From Enterobacter sp. ENT03 (GTDB taxonomy: Bacteria; Pseudomonadota; Gammaproteobacteria; Enterobacterales; Enterobacteriaceae): a stretch of 64,000 nt of DNA. Of the stretch, positions 19,367 through 29,234 are shown one piece after another. Position numbers and translations under genes: made by a program. The notes beneath the pieces were generated by a model that did no database searches, had not been told where the DNA came from, and was given only the letters and a program-made list of their open reading frames with translations. The stretch is from positions 62,001-126,000 of the forward strand of contig NZ_JAHUXA010000008.1 in assembly GCF_019218745.1 (NCBI RefSeq), given 5' to 3'. The first letter of the stretch is position 1. Each line of letters opens with the position of its first letter.

Positions 19367-20074
19367 ATGTCCCGTCATCTTGCTTTTGCTGCCCTTTTAC
19401 TGGCTGGCAGCGTTTCCTTTCCCGGTATTGCCGGGAGTATCAACAATTTCTCGCAGGCAAAAGCCGCGAGCGTCAAAGTGAACGCCGACGCGCCCGGTGA
19501 TTTTTACTGTGGCTGCAAAATTACCTGGCAGGGTAAAAAAGGCATCGTCGATCTGGCGTCCTGTGGCTATAAAGTGCGTAAAAACGAAAACCGCGCCAGT
19601 CGCGTCGAGTGGGAACACGTTGTGCCCGCCTGGCAGTTCGGCCATCAGCGCCAGTGCTGGCAAGACGGCGGCCGCAAAAATTGCAGCAAAGATCCGGTCT
19701 ATCGCCAGATGGAAAGCGATATGCATAACCTGCAACCTTCCGTAGGCGAAGTGAACGGCGATCGCGGCAACTTCATGTACAGCCAGTGGAACGGCGGCGA
19801 AGGTCAGTACGGCCAGTGCCCGATGAAAATCGACTTTAAAGCGAAGCTGGCGGAGCCGCCTGCCCGCGCCAGAGGCGCTATCGCACGCACCTGGTTCTAC
19901 ATGCGCGACCAGTATCAGCTTACGTTGTCCCGTCAGCAGACGCAGCTTTTCACCGCGTGGGATAAACTCTATCCGGTGACCAGCTGGGAATGCGAGCGCG
20001 ACCGTCGTATCGCCGCCGTGCAGGGGCATCATAACCCTTACGTGCTGCGCGCTTGTCAGGCACAAAAGAGCTAA
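19367..20074 (+). CDS. endA: Periplasmic endonuclease I
   Basis: EndA is a periplasmic nuclease that cuts double-stranded DNA. The 235-residue precursor has a signal peptide ([17 protein letters not shown]). The nuclease signature includes [33 protein letters not shown] and the paired cysteines that form its disulfides. The ATG at 19367, after GGAG, gives the E. coli length; upstream ATGs at 19310 and 19355 lengthen the signal region and are less likely. It is followed 46 bp later by rsmE. Confidence 0.95.
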   Translation: MSRHLAFAALLLAGSVSFPGIAGSINNFSQAKAASVKVNADAPGDFYCGCKITWQGKKGIVDLASCGYKVRKNENRASRVEWEHVVPAWQFGHQRQCWQDGGRKNCSKDPVYRQMESDMHNLQPSVGEVNGDRGNFMYSQWNGGEGQYGQCPMKIDFKAKLAEPPARARGAIARTWFYMRDQYQLTLSRQQTQLFTAWDKLYPVTSWECERDRRIAAVQGHHNPYVLRACQAQKS

Positions 20075-20120
20075 CTTACACTGGCGGGTATTATTGAACG
20101 ATTAAACGGACGTGCAGAGC

Positions 20121-20852
20121 ATGCGTAAACCCCGCATTTTTCACCCTGGATCATTAACTGTCGGACAACAGGTGGCGCTGAACGATGACGCCGCCAACCA
20201 TGTGGGGCGCGTACTGCGCATGACCGCCGGTCAGCAGGTACAGCTGTTCGACGGCAGTAACCAGGTGTTTGACGCAGAAATCCTTCGCGCGGATAAAAAA
20301 AGCGTTGAGGTCAGCGTTCTCTCAGGGGAAACCGACGATCGCGAATCGCCGCTGCATATACACCTGGGCCAGGTGATGTCCCGCGGCGAAAAAATGGAAT
20401 TCACCATCCAGAAATCGATCGAACTGGGGGTAAGCCTCATTACGCCACTTTTTTCTGAGCGCTGCGGCGTTAAACTGGATGCTGAACGCCTGAACAAGAA
20501 GATCCAGCAGTGGCAGAAAATCGCCATCGCTGCCTGTGAACAGTGTGGTCGCAATGTGATCCCGGAAATCCGTCCGGCGATGGACCTGGAAGCCTGGTGC
20601 GCCGAGCCTGACGAGGGCATTAAGCTGAATTTACATCCGCGCGCCAGCGCCAGCATTAACACGCTGCCGTTACCAGTAAGCCGTATTCGTCTGCTGATCG
20701 GCCCGGAAGGCGGGTTGTCCGCCGAGGAAATCGCCATGACCGCACGTTACCAGTTTACTGATATTCTGTTGGGACCACGTGTTTTGCGCACTGAAACGAC
20801 CGCGCTCACCGCGATTACTGCACTGCAAGTGCGCTTCGGCGATTTGGGGTAA
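20121..20852 (+). CDS. rsmE: 16S rRNA (uracil-1498-N3)-methyltransferase
   Basis: RsmE methylates U1498 of 16S rRNA using S-adenosylmethionine. The 243-residue protein has the SPOUT-class knot signature [15 protein letters not shown] and [17 protein letters not shown], and the N-terminal PUA-like domain (NHVGRVLRM). I chose the ATG at 20121 ([10 protein letters not shown]), which matches the E. coli N-terminus; a GTG three codons earlier is also possible. It precedes gshB by 12 bp, so they are likely cotranscribed. Confidence 0.95.
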   Translation: MRKPRIFHPGSLTVGQQVALNDDAANHVGRVLRMTAGQQVQLFDGSNQVFDAEILRADKKSVEVSVLSGETDDRESPLHIHLGQVMSRGEKMEFTIQKSIELGVSLITPLFSERCGVKLDAERLNKKIQQWQKIAIAACEQCGRNVIPEIRPAMDLEAWCAEPDEGIKLNLHPRASASINTLPLPVSRIRLLIGPEGGLSAEEIAMTARYQFTDILLGPRVLRTETTALTAITALQVRFGDLG

Positions 20853-20864
20853 AGGAGAAGAAGA

Positions 20865-21812
20865 ATGATCAAGCTCGGCATCGTGATGGATCCCATCGCA
20901 GACATCAACATCAAGAAAGATTCCAGCTTCGCTATGCTGCTGGAAGCACAACGTCGCGGCTACGAGCTGCATTATATGGAAATGGCGGATCTTTACCTGA
21001 TCAACGGTGAAGCCCGCGCCCGCACGCGTCTGCTCTCCGTTGAGCAAAACTACGATAAATGGTACGAGTTTGGCAGCGAGCAGGATATTGACCTGGCGTC
21101 CCTTAACGTCGTGCTGATGCGTAAAGATCCGCCGTTCGACACCGAATTTATCTACGCCACCTATATCCTTGAACGCGCGGAAGAAAAAGGCACGCTGATC
21201 GTCAACAAGCCGCAGAGCCTTCGCGATTGTAACGAAAAGCTGTTCACCGCCTGGTTTGCCGATCTGACCCCGGAAACGCTGGTTACCCGCAACAAGGCAC
21301 AGCTGAAAGCGTTCTGGGAAAAACATCACGACATCATCCTAAAACCGCTGGATGGCATGGGCGGCACCTCGATTTTCCGCGTGAAAGAAGGCGATCCTAA
21401 CCTGCCGGTGATCGCCGAAACGCTGACCGAGCTGGGCAGCCGTTACTGCATGGCGCAAAACTATCTGCCCGCGATCAAAGACGGCGACAAGCGCGTACTG
21501 GTGGTGGATGGCGAGCCGGTACCGTACTGCCTGGCGCGTATTCCGCAGGGCGGTGAAACCCGTGGCAATCTGGCCGCCGGTGGTCGTGGCGAGCCGCGTC
21601 CGCTCAGCGACAGCGACTGGGATATTGCCCGCCGCGTCGCCCCGACGCTGAAAGCCAAAGGGCTGATTTTTGTGGGCCTCGACATCATTGGTGACCGCCT
21701 GACCGAAATCAACGTCACCAGCCCGACCTGCATTCGTGAAATCGAAGCCGTCTTCCCGATCTCCATCACCGGAATGCTGATGGACGCCATCGAAAAGCGT
21801 CTCGGTCAGTAA
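20865..21812 (+). CDS. gshB: Glutathione synthetase
   Basis: GshB joins gamma-glutamylcysteine and glycine with ATP to form glutathione. The 315-residue protein has the ATP-grasp features KPLDGMGGTSIFRV, NYLPAIKDGDKRVLVV, the glycine-rich loop IPQGGETRGNLAAGGRGEPR and the metal-binding EINVTSPT. Length is one residue less than in E. coli. An AAAGGAG ribosome site precedes the ATG. Confidence 0.97.
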   Translation: MIKLGIVMDPIADINIKKDSSFAMLLEAQRRGYELHYMEMADLYLINGEARARTRLLSVEQNYDKWYEFGSEQDIDLASLNVVLMRKDPPFDTEFIYATYILERAEEKGTLIVNKPQSLRDCNEKLFTAWFADLTPETLVTRNKAQLKAFWEKHHDIILKPLDGMGGTSIFRVKEGDPNLPVIAETLTELGSRYCMAQNYLPAIKDGDKRVLVVDGEPVPYCLARIPQGGETRGNLAAGGRGEPRPLSDSDWDIARRVAPTLKAKGLIFVGLDIIGDRLTEINVTSPTCIREIEAVFPISITGMLMDAIEKRLGQ

Positions 21813-21922
21813 CCTGCATCGCCATCCGGCGGGAGGGAACCCGCCTGTGTCTGACTAGTGACAGCACGCTGCTTTCCCCGCATACTGGTCGCTTGCTGCT
21901 TTTTTGAACCGGAAACAGAACC

Positions 21923-22492
21923 TTGACAATAAATTTACAGCATCACTTTCTGATTGCCATGCCTGCTCTCCAGGATCCCATCTTCCGTCGTGCTGTTGTC
22001 TACATCTGCGAGTACAACGATGAAGGTGCGATGGGGATCATCATCAATAAGCCGCTGGAAAACCTCAAGGTTGAGGGTGTGCTTGAGAAACTTAAAATTC
22101 AGCCGGAGTCGCGCAATCCGGCGATCCGCCTGGATAAACCGGTATTCCTCGGCGGCCCGCTGGCGGAAGATCGCGGCTTTATTCTGCATACGCCGCCGTC
22201 CCGATTTGCCTCGAGCATCCGCATTTCCGATAACACGGTGATCACCACTTCCCGCGATGTGCTGGAAACCTTAGGCACCGATGACCAGCCGACAGACGTC
22301 CTCGTGGCGCTGGGTTACTCCTCCTGGGACAAAGGCCAGCTGGAGCAGGAGATCCTCGATAACGCCTGGCTGACGGCCCCCGCAGACCAGAATATCCTCT
22401 TCAAAACGCCGATTGCCGATCGCTGGCGCGAGGCCGCAAAACTTATCGGCATTGATATTTCCACCATGCCTGGCGTTGCGGGGCATGCCTGA
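21923..22492 (+). CDS. yqgE: YqgE family protein (DUF179), TTG start
   Basis: The 189-residue protein belongs to the UPF0301/YqgE family of unknown function. It has the conserved [31 protein letters not shown] and [17 protein letters not shown] segments. In E. coli the protein starts MNLQHHF; here the corresponding codon is ATA, and the nearest usable start is TTG two codons earlier (TTG ACA ATA AAT TTA CAG). The stop overlaps the ruvX ATG (ATGA), as is usual for this pair. Confidence 0.93.
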   Translation: MTINLQHHFLIAMPALQDPIFRRAVVYICEYNDEGAMGIIINKPLENLKVEGVLEKLKIQPESRNPAIRLDKPVFLGGPLAEDRGFILHTPPSRFASSIRISDNTVITTSRDVLETLGTDDQPTDVLVALGYSSWDKGQLEQEILDNAWLTAPADQNILFKTPIADRWREAAKLIGIDISTMPGVAGHA

Positions 22493-22908
22493 TGAGCGGC
22501 ACATTACTGGCATTTGATTTCGGAACGAAAAGTATCGGCGTGGCGATTGGCCAGCGCATTACCGGCACTGCACGGCCACTAACCGCCATCAAAGCGCAGG
22601 ACGGCACGCCGGACTGGAAGCTGATTGAAAAACTGCTGAAAGAGTGGCAGCCGGATGAAGTGGTGGTGGGCCTGCCGTTAAACATGGACGGCACCGAGCA
22701 GCCGCTGACCGCCCGGGCGCGTAACTTTGCCAATAAGATCCACGGCCGTTTCGGCGTGAAGATCCAGTTGCACGACGAGCGTCTGAGCACCGTTGAAGCC
22801 CGCTCCGGGCTGTTTGAGCACGGCGGCTTCCGCTCGCTCACCAAAGGGAATGTGGATTCCGCCTCAGCGGTGATCATCCTCGAAAGTTACTTCGAACAAC
22901 ACTACTGA
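22492..22908 (+). CDS. ruvX: RuvX/YqgF, RNase H-fold Holliday-junction resolvase-like protein (pre-16S rRNA processing)
   Basis: The 138-residue protein has the YqgF RNase H-like fold with acidic motif [27 protein letters not shown] and [10 protein letters not shown]. The E. coli protein is implicated in 16S rRNA 5'-end maturation and was also named as a Holliday-junction resolvase candidate. It is translationally coupled to yqgE. In E. coli yggR follows at once; here two extra genes intervene. The 125 bp after it show no gene. Confidence 0.95.
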   Translation: MSGTLLAFDFGTKSIGVAIGQRITGTARPLTAIKAQDGTPDWKLIEKLLKEWQPDEVVVGLPLNMDGTEQPLTARARNFANKIHGRFGVKIQLHDERLSTVEARSGLFEHGGFRSLTKGNVDSASAVIILESYFEQHY

Positions 22909-23033
22909 TCCCGCCCTTCCCCGCGGCGCATAAACGCCAGCGGGGACAATTCCCTCGATCCCCCTCACACTTTGCGGCCATGCTTTTTGCATTTCGCAGA
23001 GTGTATCTATAAAAGAAACAGTGTATCCCTGAT

Positions 23034-23744
23034 TCATTGCTCACTCTTTTGCGTGAGCTGGATACAGAGCTGGTTTAGCGCGTCCAGACGGGCGGCGATC
23101 TGGTCATCCGCAGGCTGCCACATGCCGGCAAACGCCAGCGCCGCCGAGTGTAAACCAAGCGGGCGGGCCATGGAGACTTCGCCGTCCTCGTGATGCCAGA
23201 TCACATGTCCGCGTGAGCGCTGCTGCGCCACATGGGGGCCAAGCAGTTGCCACTGTTCCGGTGAAAAACGCGCGGTCAGCGTCTCGTCGCTTTCCGCCGC
23301 CAGCAGCGACATGCCAATGACCGATTGCCAGGCGGGCAGCATATGGAAGCCCGCCAGCGCCTGACTGCCCTGTCGGTCGGGACTGGAGTGATAGATGTAA
23401 ATCACCTGGTCCTCCCAGAGCACGCCCATCGCCACCACGATGTCTTTGGGGGCGTGGCGCTCCAGTAACGGCAGCGCCTGGGAAAACAGGGCCGACCCCC
23501 GAATGGCCTGGGCCGCCAGCGCGTGAATACCGGGGCCGGGAAGATAGCGCCGCTGTTCGTCCTGCATCGTCAGGCCAATAGACGCCATGGTCATCAGCAG
23601 ACGGTTAACGCGGGTGGTGTTGATACCCATCAGGCGCGCAAGCTCGCGACAGCCTATAGCACGACCGCTGGAGACGAGGTATTGCAGACAGCGGATGCCG
23701 TCAATCAGACTTTGATTCGGTTGAGACGACATAGCGGCACCCAT
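23034..23744 (-). CDS. IclR-family transcriptional regulator
   Basis: The 236-residue protein has an N-terminal winged helix-turn-helix (about residues 10-65: LIDGIRCLQYL..RELARLMGINTTRVNRLLMTM) and a C-terminal IclR-type effector domain (VIYIYHSSPD, LPAWQSVIGMSLLAA). It is divergent from the adjacent FAD oxidoreductase with a 55-bp shared control region, so local control is likely. A second start at 23732 (MSSQPNQSL) is equally plausible. The effector is unknown. It is absent from this location in E. coli. Confidence 0.85.
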   Translation of the reverse strand: MGAAMSSQPNQSLIDGIRCLQYLVSSGRAIGCRELARLMGINTTRVNRLLMTMASIGLTMQDEQRRYLPGPGIHALAAQAIRGSALFSQALPLLERHAPKDIVVAMGVLWEDQVIYIYHSSPDRQGSQALAGFHMLPAWQSVIGMSLLAAESDETLTARFSPEQWQLLGPHVAQQRSRGHVIWHHEDGEVSMARPLGLHSAALAFAGMWQPADDQIAARLDALNQLCIQLTQKSEQ

Positions 23745-23753
23745 TCCATTTTG

Positions 23754-23783
23754 CGTTCAGAACGTCGATTTTACCGTCAGAAC
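23754..23783. promoter_or_regulatory. Candidate operator between the IclR regulator and the oxidoreductase gene
   Basis: TCAGAAC occurs twice in direct orientation, at 23757-23763 and 23777-23783, 20 bp apart (about two helical turns). The first copy lies within a perfect 11-bp palindrome CGTTCAGAACG (23754-23764). The spacing and place, in the 55-bp divergent gap, suit binding by the regulator encoded alongside. Confidence 0.4.
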
Positions 23784-23799
23784 AAAAGGAAACAAGATA

Positions 23800-26058
23800 A
23801 TGAAAATCTTTCCCCAGCGTGATGCGAGAACCTTTCCCACGGTGCAGCTGAAAACCGACCTGCTGGTGGCCGGTGGCGGGCTTGCCGGACTCTGCGCCGC
23901 GCTGGCCGCAGCGCGGGACGGACTACAGGTGGTTCTGATCCAGGACAGGCCGGTGCTGGGGGGTAACGCGTCCAGCGAAGTGCGGCTGTGGGCTAACGGT
24001 GCCACCTCGCACATGGGCAACAATAACCGCTGGTCGCGGGAAGGCGGCATCATGGGCGAGATCCTCGAAGAGAACCTCTGGCGCAACAAAGAGGGCAACC
24101 CGGTGATGTTCGATCTGGTGCTGCTGGATCTGGCGAAAAGCCAGCCAGGGCTGACGCTGCTGCTTAACACCGCGGTGTTTGAAGTGGAGGCGTCTCAGCA
24201 GAGCATTCACCAGGTCAAAGCCTTTAACCCGATCAACGAAACCTTTTATGAGGTGGCTGCCAGCCAGTTTTGTGATGCCACCGGCGATGGCGTGCTGGGT
24301 TATCTGGCAGGCGCAGAGTATCGGGAAGGCGCTGAAGAGATGGCGGAGCTGGGGGAAAAAATGGCTCCTGGCGATAACTTCGGCCACAAGCTCGGGCATT
24401 CGATCTATTTCTACACCAAACAGACCGACGGCCCGGTGCAGTTTATTCCGCCCTCGTTCGCGCTGCCTGACATTACCGCCATCCCGCGCTATAAGCGGCT
24501 GACCTCGACGCTGAACGGCTGCGATCTGTGGTGGCTGGAATGGGGTGGACGGCTCGACACCGTGCACGAAAGCGAGGACATCAAATGGGAACTGTGGAAA
24601 ATCGTCTGGGGCGTCTGGGATCATATTAAAAACTCCGGCCAGTTCCCGGAAGCGGCCAACATGACCATTGAATGGGTCGGCGCGATCCCCGGCAAGCGCG
24701 AAAGCCGTCGCTTTGTGGGCGACCATCTGCTGTGCCAGCAGGACATTATTGAGCAGCGCGACCACTACGACGCCGTGGCCTACGGCGGCTGGTCAATTGA
24801 TTTACATCCGGCTGACGGGGTGTACAGCACCCACGACGGCTGTCGACAGTTTCACAGCAAAGGCACCTATACCATTCCCTATCGCAGCCTTTACAGCCGC
24901 TCACTGGATAACCTGTTCTTAACGGGACGTCTGATTTCCGCCACCCACGTCGCCTTTGGCAGCGCCCGCGTGATGTGTACCTGCGGATTGCTGGGGGAAG
25001 TGGTGGGCCGCGCCGCCGCGCTGTGTCACCAGCAGGGATTCACCCCGCGTCAGCTTGCCGATCACGACAATATTGGCGCGCTCCAGCAGCATTTGCAGGC
25101 CACCGGCTGTTACATCCCACGCCAGCAACTGACCGACCCGGCAGCAGGTGCCAGCGTTTCCACCAGCAGCGAATATCAGCTCAGTCAGTTGCCGCCCAAC
25201 GGCGCGTGGCAGTCGCTTTCTGCCAGCATGGCGCTGCTGCTCCCCGTTAAAGCCGGGGCATCGCTGCCGGAAGTCACGGTTACCCTGCGCGCCCGCCAGC
25301 GCCGGACGGTGAATGTGACGCTGATGGGCAGCGCCCGTTCGGGCAACTTCACGCCGGAACTCCATTACGACCAGTGCGTGCTGCATGTCGCCGGTGAGGA
25401 CGAGCACTGTTGCACCTTCAATTGGCAGAGCGACCGCGATCAGTATGTTTTCGTCGCCTTTGAGGCGCACGACGATGTTGAGATCGCACTCACCGATGCA
25501 GCGCTGCCGGGAGTGATGACCGTCTTTAACAGCCTGAATGCCCGCGTCGCGAAGCAGACCCGCCAGGTCGCCGACGGCGATTACGGCGTTGATGAGTTTG
25601 ACTTCTGGCTGCCGCGCCGCCGTCCGCATCAGGTGATGCCCGCCCTGCAACTCGATCCGCCGCTGCGCTGTTTCAGCCCGGATAATCTGCTCAACGGACG
25701 GCTGCGCCCGGAGCAATACAGCAACGCCTGGGTGCCCGACGCGCAGGATCCTGCGCCGCAGGTCACCTGGCAGTGGCCCGCACCGCACGCATTCCGGCAT
25801 CTGACGCTTGTGCAGGATCACGATTTTGATAACGCCATGGAGACGGTGCAGATGGGCCATCACCAGGCCGTGACGCCGCACTGCATCACCCATTATCGTC
25901 TGTGGGCCGATGAGCAGCTGCTTGCTGAAGTGCATAATAATCACCGCTCTGTGTGCGAACACCATTTTGACGCGCCGCGAACCGCCCAGCGCCTGCGTCT
26001 GGAGATCGTCGCCACCGCCGGTGCGCTGCCCGCCGTGTATTCCCTGAACGTACGCTGA
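23800..26058 (+). CDS. Large FAD-dependent oxidoreductase (FAD_oxidored family)
   Basis: The 752-residue protein has a Rossmann FAD-binding start (LLVAGGGLAGLCAALAAARDG, residues 21-41), followed by VLGGNASSEVRLWANGA and the C-terminal FAD contact GRLISATHVAFGSARVM. It ends its FAD domain near residue 440. The remaining ~300 residues look beta-rich and could be a carbohydrate-binding or structural domain. There is no signal peptide, so it is cytoplasmic. Homologues in this family often lie in carbohydrate-use clusters, but no substrate can be named. It starts after GGAAAC, divergent from the IclR gene, with no transporter beside it. Confidence 0.82.
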   Translation: MKIFPQRDARTFPTVQLKTDLLVAGGGLAGLCAALAAARDGLQVVLIQDRPVLGGNASSEVRLWANGATSHMGNNNRWSREGGIMGEILEENLWRNKEGNPVMFDLVLLDLAKSQPGLTLLLNTAVFEVEASQQSIHQVKAFNPINETFYEVAASQFCDATGDGVLGYLAGAEYREGAEEMAELGEKMAPGDNFGHKLGHSIYFYTKQTDGPVQFIPPSFALPDITAIPRYKRLTSTLNGCDLWWLEWGGRLDTVHESEDIKWELWKIVWGVWDHIKNSGQFPEAANMTIEWVGAIPGKRESRRFVGDHLLCQQDIIEQRDHYDAVAYGGWSIDLHPADGVYSTHDGCRQFHSKGTYTIPYRSLYSRSLDNLFLTGRLISATHVAFGSARVMCTCGLLGEVVGRAAALCHQQGFTPRQLADHDNIGALQQHLQATGCYIPRQQLTDPAAGASVSTSSEYQLSQLPPNGAWQSLSASMALLLPVKAGASLPEVTVTLRARQRRTVNVTLMGSARSGNFTPELHYDQCVLHVAGEDEHCCTFNWQSDRDQYVFVAFEAHDDVEIALTDAALPGVMTVFNSLNARVAKQTRQVADGDYGVDEFDFWLPRRRPHQVMPALQLDPPLRCFSPDNLLNGRLRPEQYSNAWVPDAQDPAPQVTWQWPAPHAFRHLTLVQDHDFDNAMETVQMGHHQAVTPHCITHYRLWADEQLLAEVHNNHRSVCEHHFDAPRTAQRLRLEIVATAGALPAVYSLNVR

Positions 26059-26062
26059 GCCA

Positions 26063-27040
26063 CTACAGCCTGCCCTGCGCCACCCGCTGCTGGTGGCTCT
26101 GGGCAAAGGTCAGCATGCCCGCCTGTTGTCCGGTCTGCATCATGCCGGGCAACTGGTGGTTTTTCCCCTCGCGGATAAGATTCGCCACCGCCGGCGTATT
26201 CACCAGCAGTTCAAACAGCGCCACCCGTCCCCCTTGCCTGTCGGCTTCGAGCTTTTGCGCCAGCACCGCCTGTAAACTGCCCGCCAGCTGACTGCGCACC
26301 GGATCTTTTTCCTGCGCCGGAAAGGTGTCCACCAGCCGCTCGATGGCCTGCGCCGCACCGCGGGTGTGCAGCGTGGCCAGCACCAGATGCCCGGTCTCCG
26401 CTGCCGTCAGCGCCAGACGGATGGTTTCGCTATCGCGCAGCTCGCCGAGCAAAATCACATCGGGATCTTCCCGCAGCGCGGCCCGTAGCCCGTCGGCAAA
26501 CGAGCCGCAGTGCGGGCCAATTTCCCGCTGCTGGATCAGGCATTGCACGCTCTGATGCACAAACTCCACCGGATCTTCCAGCGTCAGAATATGGCCGTGC
26601 AGCGAGTGATTAAGCGCGTCGACCATCGCCGCCAGCGTCGTAGATTTACCGCTGCCCGTCGCTCCGGTCACCAGGATCAAACCGTTTTCCCGTGCCAGCA
26701 GCGTGTTCAGAAGCGGCGGTGTCTCCAGCGCTGCCAGCGTCGGGCAACGATCCGGCAACAGGCGCAACGCCAGCGAGGTGCCGCGATGATGGCGAAACGC
26801 GCTGGCACGCAGACGATGGTGGGTCAGCGAAAGGGCAAAATCCACCTGCCGCCGGGTGCGCCACTCCTCACGCTGCTGCTCATCCAGAGCGGCCTGTAAC
26901 AGCGCGTCGGGATCCGGCGGTGGAAAAGGCGCAGCCTCCAGCCTGCCCTGCCGTCGCCAGCGCGGCGGGCCGTCACTGCACAGGTGTAGATCCGAGACGT
27001 TATGCTTTACACTAAGGGCCACGATCTCTTCCATATCCAT
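26063..27040 (-). CDS. yggR: PilT-like nucleotide-binding protein YggR
   Basis: The 325-residue protein is a secretion/retraction ATPase homologue with Walker A GATGSGKSTTLA, an Asp box (LTLEDPVEFVH), Walker B (LREDPDVILLGELRD) and the His box (ETGHLVLATLHT). It resembles PilT, but no pilus genes lie nearby and its role in Enterobacteriaceae is unknown. I chose the ATG at 27040 (MDMEEIVALSVKHNVSDLHL), preceded by AGGAGG. It is divergent from yggS with only 16 bp between the start codons, so the two ribosome sites occupy the same gap. Confidence 0.93.
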   Translation of the reverse strand: MDMEEIVALSVKHNVSDLHLCSDGPPRWRRQGRLEAAPFPPPDPDALLQAALDEQQREEWRTRRQVDFALSLTHHRLRASAFRHHRGTSLALRLLPDRCPTLAALETPPLLNTLLARENGLILVTGATGSGKSTTLAAMVDALNHSLHGHILTLEDPVEFVHQSVQCLIQQREIGPHCGSFADGLRAALREDPDVILLGELRDSETIRLALTAAETGHLVLATLHTRGAAQAIERLVDTFPAQEKDPVRSQLAGSLQAVLAQKLEADRQGGRVALFELLVNTPAVANLIREGKNHQLPGMMQTGQQAGMLTFAQSHQQRVAQGRL

Positions 27041-27056
27041 AAAGCCTCCTGGAAAT

Positions 27057-27770
27057 ATGAACGATATAGCGCATAACCTGGCACAGGTCCGGGATAAAAT
27101 CTCAGCGGCGGCAACACGTTGCGGCCGTGCTTCAGAAGAAGTTACGTTGCTTGCAGTGAGTAAAACCAAACCTGCGAGCGCGGTCGCAGAAGCGGTCGCT
27201 GCGGGCCAGCGCGCGTTTGGCGAAAATTACGTTCAGGAAGGCGTCGACAAGATCCTGCACTTTCAGGAGACAGGCGTCAGCGGTCTGGAGTGGCACTTTA
27301 TCGGCCCGTTGCAGTCCAACAAAAGCCGTCTGGTGGCAGAGCATTTTGACTGGTGTCATACGGTGGATCGTCTGCGCATTGCCAGCCGCCTTAGCGAGCA
27401 GCGCCCGGCGACGCTCGCGCCGCTTAACATCCTGATCCAGATAAACATTAGTGACGAAGCAAGCAAGTCCGGCATCGCCTTGAGCGAGCTGGATGCGCTG
27501 GCGGCACAGGTGACGGAATTGCCCGGCGTGCGCCTGCGCGGGCTAATGGCGATCCCGGCCCCTGCGTCAGATTATGAAAGGCAGTTTGCGGTGGCACGGC
27601 AAATGGCTGTAGCATTTGACGCGCTCAAAGCGCGTTATCCCACCGTCGATACCCTTTCACTGGGGATGTCGGACGATATGGACGCCGCTATCGCGGCAGG
27701 CAGCACTATGGTGCGCATCGGAACCGCTATCTTTGGTGCGCGCGATTACACAAAAAATAAGGAAAACTGA
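27057..27770 (+). CDS. yggS: PLP homeostasis protein YggS
   Basis: The 237-residue protein is a single-domain alanine-racemase-like barrel that binds pyridoxal phosphate; the PLP lysine is in LLAVSKTKP. FIGPLQSNK, LRGLMAIP and LSLGMSDDMDAAI are the other family motifs. In E. coli YggS controls PLP and amino-acid balance rather than catalysing a known reaction. The ATG at 27057 matches the E. coli start. It opens a tightly packed unit with yggT, yggU, rdgB and hemW. Confidence 0.96.
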   Translation: MNDIAHNLAQVRDKISAAATRCGRASEEVTLLAVSKTKPASAVAEAVAAGQRAFGENYVQEGVDKILHFQETGVSGLEWHFIGPLQSNKSRLVAEHFDWCHTVDRLRIASRLSEQRPATLAPLNILIQINISDEASKSGIALSELDALAAQVTELPGVRLRGLMAIPAPASDYERQFAVARQMAVAFDALKARYPTVDTLSLGMSDDMDAAIAAGSTMVRIGTAIFGARDYTKNKEN

Positions 27771-27778
27771 GGAACGCC

Positions 27779-28345
27779 ATGAAGACGTTGACTTTCCTGC
27801 TCTCGACGGTCATTGAGCTCTATACGATGATCCTGTTGCTGCGCATCTGGATGCAGTGTGCCCGCGTGGATTTTTACAATCCACTGTCGCAGTTTATCGT
27901 TAAAGTGACCCAGCCGGTGGTGGGGCCGCTGCGTCGGGTGATCCCGGCGATGGGCCCGATTGACAGCGCCTCCCTGCTGGTGGCGTTTTTGCTTTGCGTG
28001 CTGAAAGCCATCGTGCTGTTTATGGTGGTGACCTTCCAGCCCATTATCTGGATCGCCGCCGTGCTGATCCTGCTTAAAACCATCGGTCTGCTGATTTTCT
28101 GGGTGCTGCTGGCGATGGCGATCATGAGCTGGGTCAGCCAGGGGCGTAGCCCGGTTGAATTCGTGCTGATGCAGCTGGCGGATCCGCTGTTGCGCCCGAT
28201 CCGCCGCCTGCTGCCTTCCATGGGCGGTATTGATTTCTCACCGATGATCCTCGTGCTGTTGCTGTATGTGCTCAATATGGGTATCGCCGAAGTGTTGCAG
28301 TCAACCGGCGACATGCTGCTGCCAGGGCTGTGGATGGCGTTGTGA
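27779..28345 (+). CDS. yggT: YggT family inner-membrane protein
   Basis: The 188-residue protein is two tandem copies of the short YggT module, each with paired membrane helices and the PLLRPIRR or [10 protein letters not shown] motif. The function is not established; in other bacteria the gene clusters with yggS and cell-division genes. The TGA stop overlaps the yggU GTG start, suggesting coupling. Confidence 0.94.
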   Translation: MKTLTFLLSTVIELYTMILLLRIWMQCARVDFYNPLSQFIVKVTQPVVGPLRRVIPAMGPIDSASLLVAFLLCVLKAIVLFMVVTFQPIIWIAAVLILLKTIGLLIFWVLLAMAIMSWVSQGRSPVEFVLMQLADPLLRPIRRLLPSMGGIDFSPMILVLLLYVLNMGIAEVLQSTGDMLLPGLWMAL

Positions 28346-28632
28346 GTGCCGTCAGCACCTGTGAAGACGGGCTGGTTTTACGGCTGTATATTCAGCCGAA
28401 AGCCAGCCGGGATGCGATTGTCGGGCTGCATGGCGACGAAGTAAAAGTCGCCATCACTGCCCCGCCGGTGGACGGCCAGGCCAATGCGCATCTGGTGAAA
28501 TATCTCGCCAAACAGTTCCGCGTCGCCAAAAGCCAGGTGGTGATTGAAAAAGGCGAACTGGGCCGCCATAAGCAGGTTAGAATTATTCATCCGCAAACTA
28601 TCCCGACTGACGTCGCGGCATTACTGAATTAG
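28342..28632 (+). CDS. yggU: YggU family protein (DUF167), GTG start
   Basis: The 96-residue protein has the DUF167 signature [23 protein letters not shown] and [16 protein letters not shown]. Starting at the GTG that overlaps the yggT stop gives exactly the E. coli length and N-terminus (SAV...). The function is unknown. Confidence 0.93.
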   Translation: MSAVSTCEDGLVLRLYIQPKASRDAIVGLHGDEVKVAITAPPVDGQANAHLVKYLAKQFRVAKSQVVIEKGELGRHKQVRIIHPQTIPTDVAALLN

Positions 28633-28640
28633 GATCCGCT

Positions 28641-29234
28641 ATGCAAAAAGTTGTTCTCGCTACCGGTAACGCCGGTAAGGTGCGCGAGCTTGCCTCGCTG
28701 TTGAATGATTTCGGCCTCGATGTGGTGGCGCAGACTGAACTCGGCGTCGATTCCGTCGAAGAGACTGGCCTGACTTTTATTGAAAATGCGATCATCAAAG
28801 CCCGCCATGCGGCGAAAGTGACGGGTTTACCGGCGCTGGCCGATGACTCCGGTCTGGCCGTCGACGTGCTGGGCGGCGCGCCGGGGATCTATTCCGCGCG
28901 TTTTTCCGGCGTTGATGCCAGCGATCAGCAGAATCTCGAAAAGCTGCTCGAAGAATTACAGGACGTACCGGACGACAAACGCCAGGCGCAGTTCCATTGT
29001 GTGCTGGTGTATATGCGCCATGCTGACGATCCAACGCCGCTGGTGTGTCACGGCAGCTGGCAGGGGGTGATCACCCGCGAGCAGGCCGGAAGCGGCGGCT
29101 TTGGTTACGATCCGATTTTCTTTGTCCCTTCGCTGGGCAAAACCGCTGCGGAACTTACCCGCGAAGAAAAGAGCGCCATTTCCCATCGTGGTCAGGCGCT
29201 GAAACTGTTACTGGAAGCGCTGCGTAATGGCTAA
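28641..29234 (+). CDS. rdgB: dITP/XTP pyrophosphatase
   Basis: RdgB removes inosine and xanthosine triphosphates from the nucleotide pool, avoiding their incorporation into DNA. The 197-residue protein has the Ham1 family motifs [37 protein letters not shown] and [12 protein letters not shown]. Its 3' end overlaps the hemW start by 8 bp. Confidence 0.97.
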   Translation: MQKVVLATGNAGKVRELASLLNDFGLDVVAQTELGVDSVEETGLTFIENAIIKARHAAKVTGLPALADDSGLAVDVLGGAPGIYSARFSGVDASDQQNLEKLLEELQDVPDDKRQAQFHCVLVYMRHADDPTPLVCHGSWQGVITREQAGSGGFGYDPIFFVPSLGKTAAELTREEKSAISHRGQALKLLLEALRNG

